Source of the DNA: Caldilineales bacterium
Lineage (GTDB): Bacteria; Chloroflexota; Anaerolineae; J102
Assembly (NCBI GenBank): GCA_024102915.1
Contig: JAGFJG010000040.1
Coordinates: 1-64,000 of the forward strand
DNA length: 64,000 bases
Reading direction: 5' to 3'
A program made the position numbers and the translations under genes. The notes beneath the pieces were generated by a model. It ran no database searches. It saw nothing but the letters and a program-made list of their open reading frames with translations, and was not told the origin of the DNA. Shown here piece by piece: positions 62,921 to 64,000 of the stretch (positions within the stretch are counted from its first letter, which is position 1; each line of letters starts with the position of its first letter).

Positions 62921-63219
62921 GCCTTCAACGCGCAAGCAAAGGCCATCGCTTGTTACATCGATAAAGGTGGACGAAAGTAAACGAGAGGACGAAGCAATCA
63001 TCGTCTCTTCGTTATTGATCTCTTATGGTGACCGTATCTTCATGGGGACTTCGGCGTCTTAATTATTGAGATACGCATAAGCATGCCACGATTGGTATGG
63101 CAGTTGTCTTGTGCAGAAAAAGAGTTTGTCGCATGGCCGAAATGACCGTTTGACGACTGCAGCCGCCTTTGCAGCGCGCTTCGGTTGTCTGTTTGCTCCC
63201 TTTCGCGAGGAGGTGTATC
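62921..63219. other. Long non-coding gap before the last gene
   Basis: About 300 bases without a supported gene. It contains a hairpin of gagaggacga with tcgtctcttc (about 62980-63009) and, at its end, the strong SD GAGGAGGT (63207-63214). No recognised riboswitch. Confidence 0.6.
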
Positions 63220-64000
63220 GTGAAATTGAATAAACGTACCGCTCTGTTAGCGTTGACTCTGGCCTTGTCTGTGATGCTGTTCGTCGCCGTAATCGCCACA
63301 TTGGCCAGTGGCATGTCCAGCGGCGAACTGATCAAGAATGGCGGCTTTGAACATGGCTTCACCTCTCAGCCCGGCTGCGATATGGTCGGCTCAGCCTGGG
63401 GATGTTTTACGACGGGCGGTCGCGGGGGCTATGGGTTTTACGATGAAGGTTGGGCTCCAGTTGTGGCCTCCGGCGCTCATGCCCAGTTGATCGAGATCAA
63501 CACGAAAAAGGATTTCGGCGATCAGGGTCGCACGGCCGGCATCTTCCAGACGGTCAAGGTCGTACCTGGGCAGGTTTACGATCTCTCGTTCAAGGCTCTG
63601 ATGCGGGCCGATGACGTCGGCTCGGACGGCGATCCCTGGCGCTATGTGATGTTGGTTGGTTTCAGCCAGGGCGGTTCTGACTGGGCGCAGGCCAGTGTGC
63701 AGGAAGTGAACGTGGGGCCGATTCAGGATCGGGTGAGCCCAACCGGTTATTATCCGGTGAATTTGAAGGTGAAGGCCGAAGGTCACTATCTCACCGTTTT
63801 TATCGCCGGCCGCATGAAGTGGGGGGACTGGAACAAAGAAGTGGATTTTGACATCGACAATGTTTCGTTGATTGGTCCCCTCGCCCGGCCAGATAAAAAA
63901 CCCGAACAACCGCCTGCGCCCGCCCATCCAATCGTCAAGCATCCGCCGGTGAAACCGCCGCAGAAGCCGCCGGTCGAAGTCACGACGGAACTGGTCTGTG
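63220..64000 (+). CDS. Secreted carbohydrate-binding-like protein (3' truncated)
   Basis: GTG 63220 follows GAGGAGGT five bases upstream. The frame is open to the window edge (260 codons). A signal peptide (LNKRTALLALTLALSVMLFV) is followed by a beta-sandwich of about 190 residues that begins SSGELIKNGGFEHGF and includes VVPGQVYDLSFKALMRAD and VDFDIDNVSLIGPL, the pattern of CBM4_9/discoidin-like domains. A Pro/Lys-rich linker (KPEQPPAPAHPIV...) leads to a further part beyond the window. Confidence 0.8.
   Translation, partial: MKLNKRTALLALTLALSVMLFVAVIATLASGMSSGELIKNGGFEHGFTSQPGCDMVGSAWGCFTTGGRGGYGFYDEGWAPVVASGAHAQLIEINTKKDFGDQGRTAGIFQTVKVVPGQVYDLSFKALMRADDVGSDGDPWRYVMLVGFSQGGSDWAQASVQEVNVGPIQDRVSPTGYYPVNLKVKAEGHYLTVFIAGRMKWGDWNKEVDFDIDNVSLIGPLARPDKKPEQPPAPAHPIVKHPPVKPPQKPPVEVTTELVC

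Noticed and set aside
62921..63219. A cyclic-di-GMP or other riboswitch before the secreted binding protein
   Set aside because: Only a plain hairpin is present. No conserved aptamer core was recognised.

Overview
The window (about 60% GC, densely packed short operons) looks like the chromosome of a Chloroflexota bacterium, probably of the Anaerolineae/Ardenticatenia side. This is inferred from the LysW-dependent lysine pathway, a long SRP RNA with an Alu-type domain, intergenic decay repeats (cagtaatcagt-, attgggtattgg- and aatctgcg-type), Thr/Pro-linked multidomain secreted proteins, a DUF2079 membrane protein, and propeller-sensor/STAND-type ATPases. No 16S gene is present, so the assignment is not certain.

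Region 1 (1-10.6 kb): the tail of a surface protein, then a nearly complete LysW (alpha-aminoadipate) lysine locus: lysE-family transporter, lysW, lysX, lysY, lysZ, lysJ, homocitrate synthase, a fused homoaconitase LysTU, and lysK. Two short lysine-rich leader ORFs, one before the transporter and one before lysW, are each followed by an intrinsic terminator. Alternative pairings suggest ribosome-mediated attenuation by charged tRNA-Lys, possibly in tandem. I consider this the most interesting signal in the window.

Region 2 (10.6-23 kb): a small membrane protein, a ZTP (pfl) riboswitch with terminator controlling purH, a Phd/VapC toxin-antitoxin pair set between two copies of the purH 3' end, a Nudix hydrolase, a TumE-like pair, transketolase, a DUF4139 protein, a creatininase-family enzyme, a methyltransferase, an unknown helical protein, lgt and a rhodanese lipoprotein.

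Region 3 (23-40 kb): a copper operon (csoR-copZ-copA) with a recognisable CsoR operator, an SDR, an FAD oxidoreductase, DinB-like and DUF952 proteins, a 1389-residue secreted repeat protein, a DUF4062-like protein, an ABC exporter, a glycosidase-like surface protein, SUI1, a metallo-beta-lactamase fold protein and a DUF4332 protein.

Region 4 (39.8-42 kb): SRP RNA, tRNA-Ser(GGA), tRNA-Ser(CGA) and tRNA-Gly(CCC), all on the minus strand, beside a frameshifted IS1-like transposase and a thioredoxin-fold ferredoxin.

Region 5 (42-64 kb): ftsH, a transmembrane propeller sensor fused to a STAND-like ATPase with a soluble sibling, a sugar aminotransferase and two glycosyltransferases, an ABC-2 exporter interrupted by a decayed MazF-type pair, an intact VapBC pair, a flippase-like protein, a DUF2079 protein, a substrate-binding lipoprotein, another glycosyltransferase, and the start of a secreted carbohydrate-binding-like protein that runs off the window.
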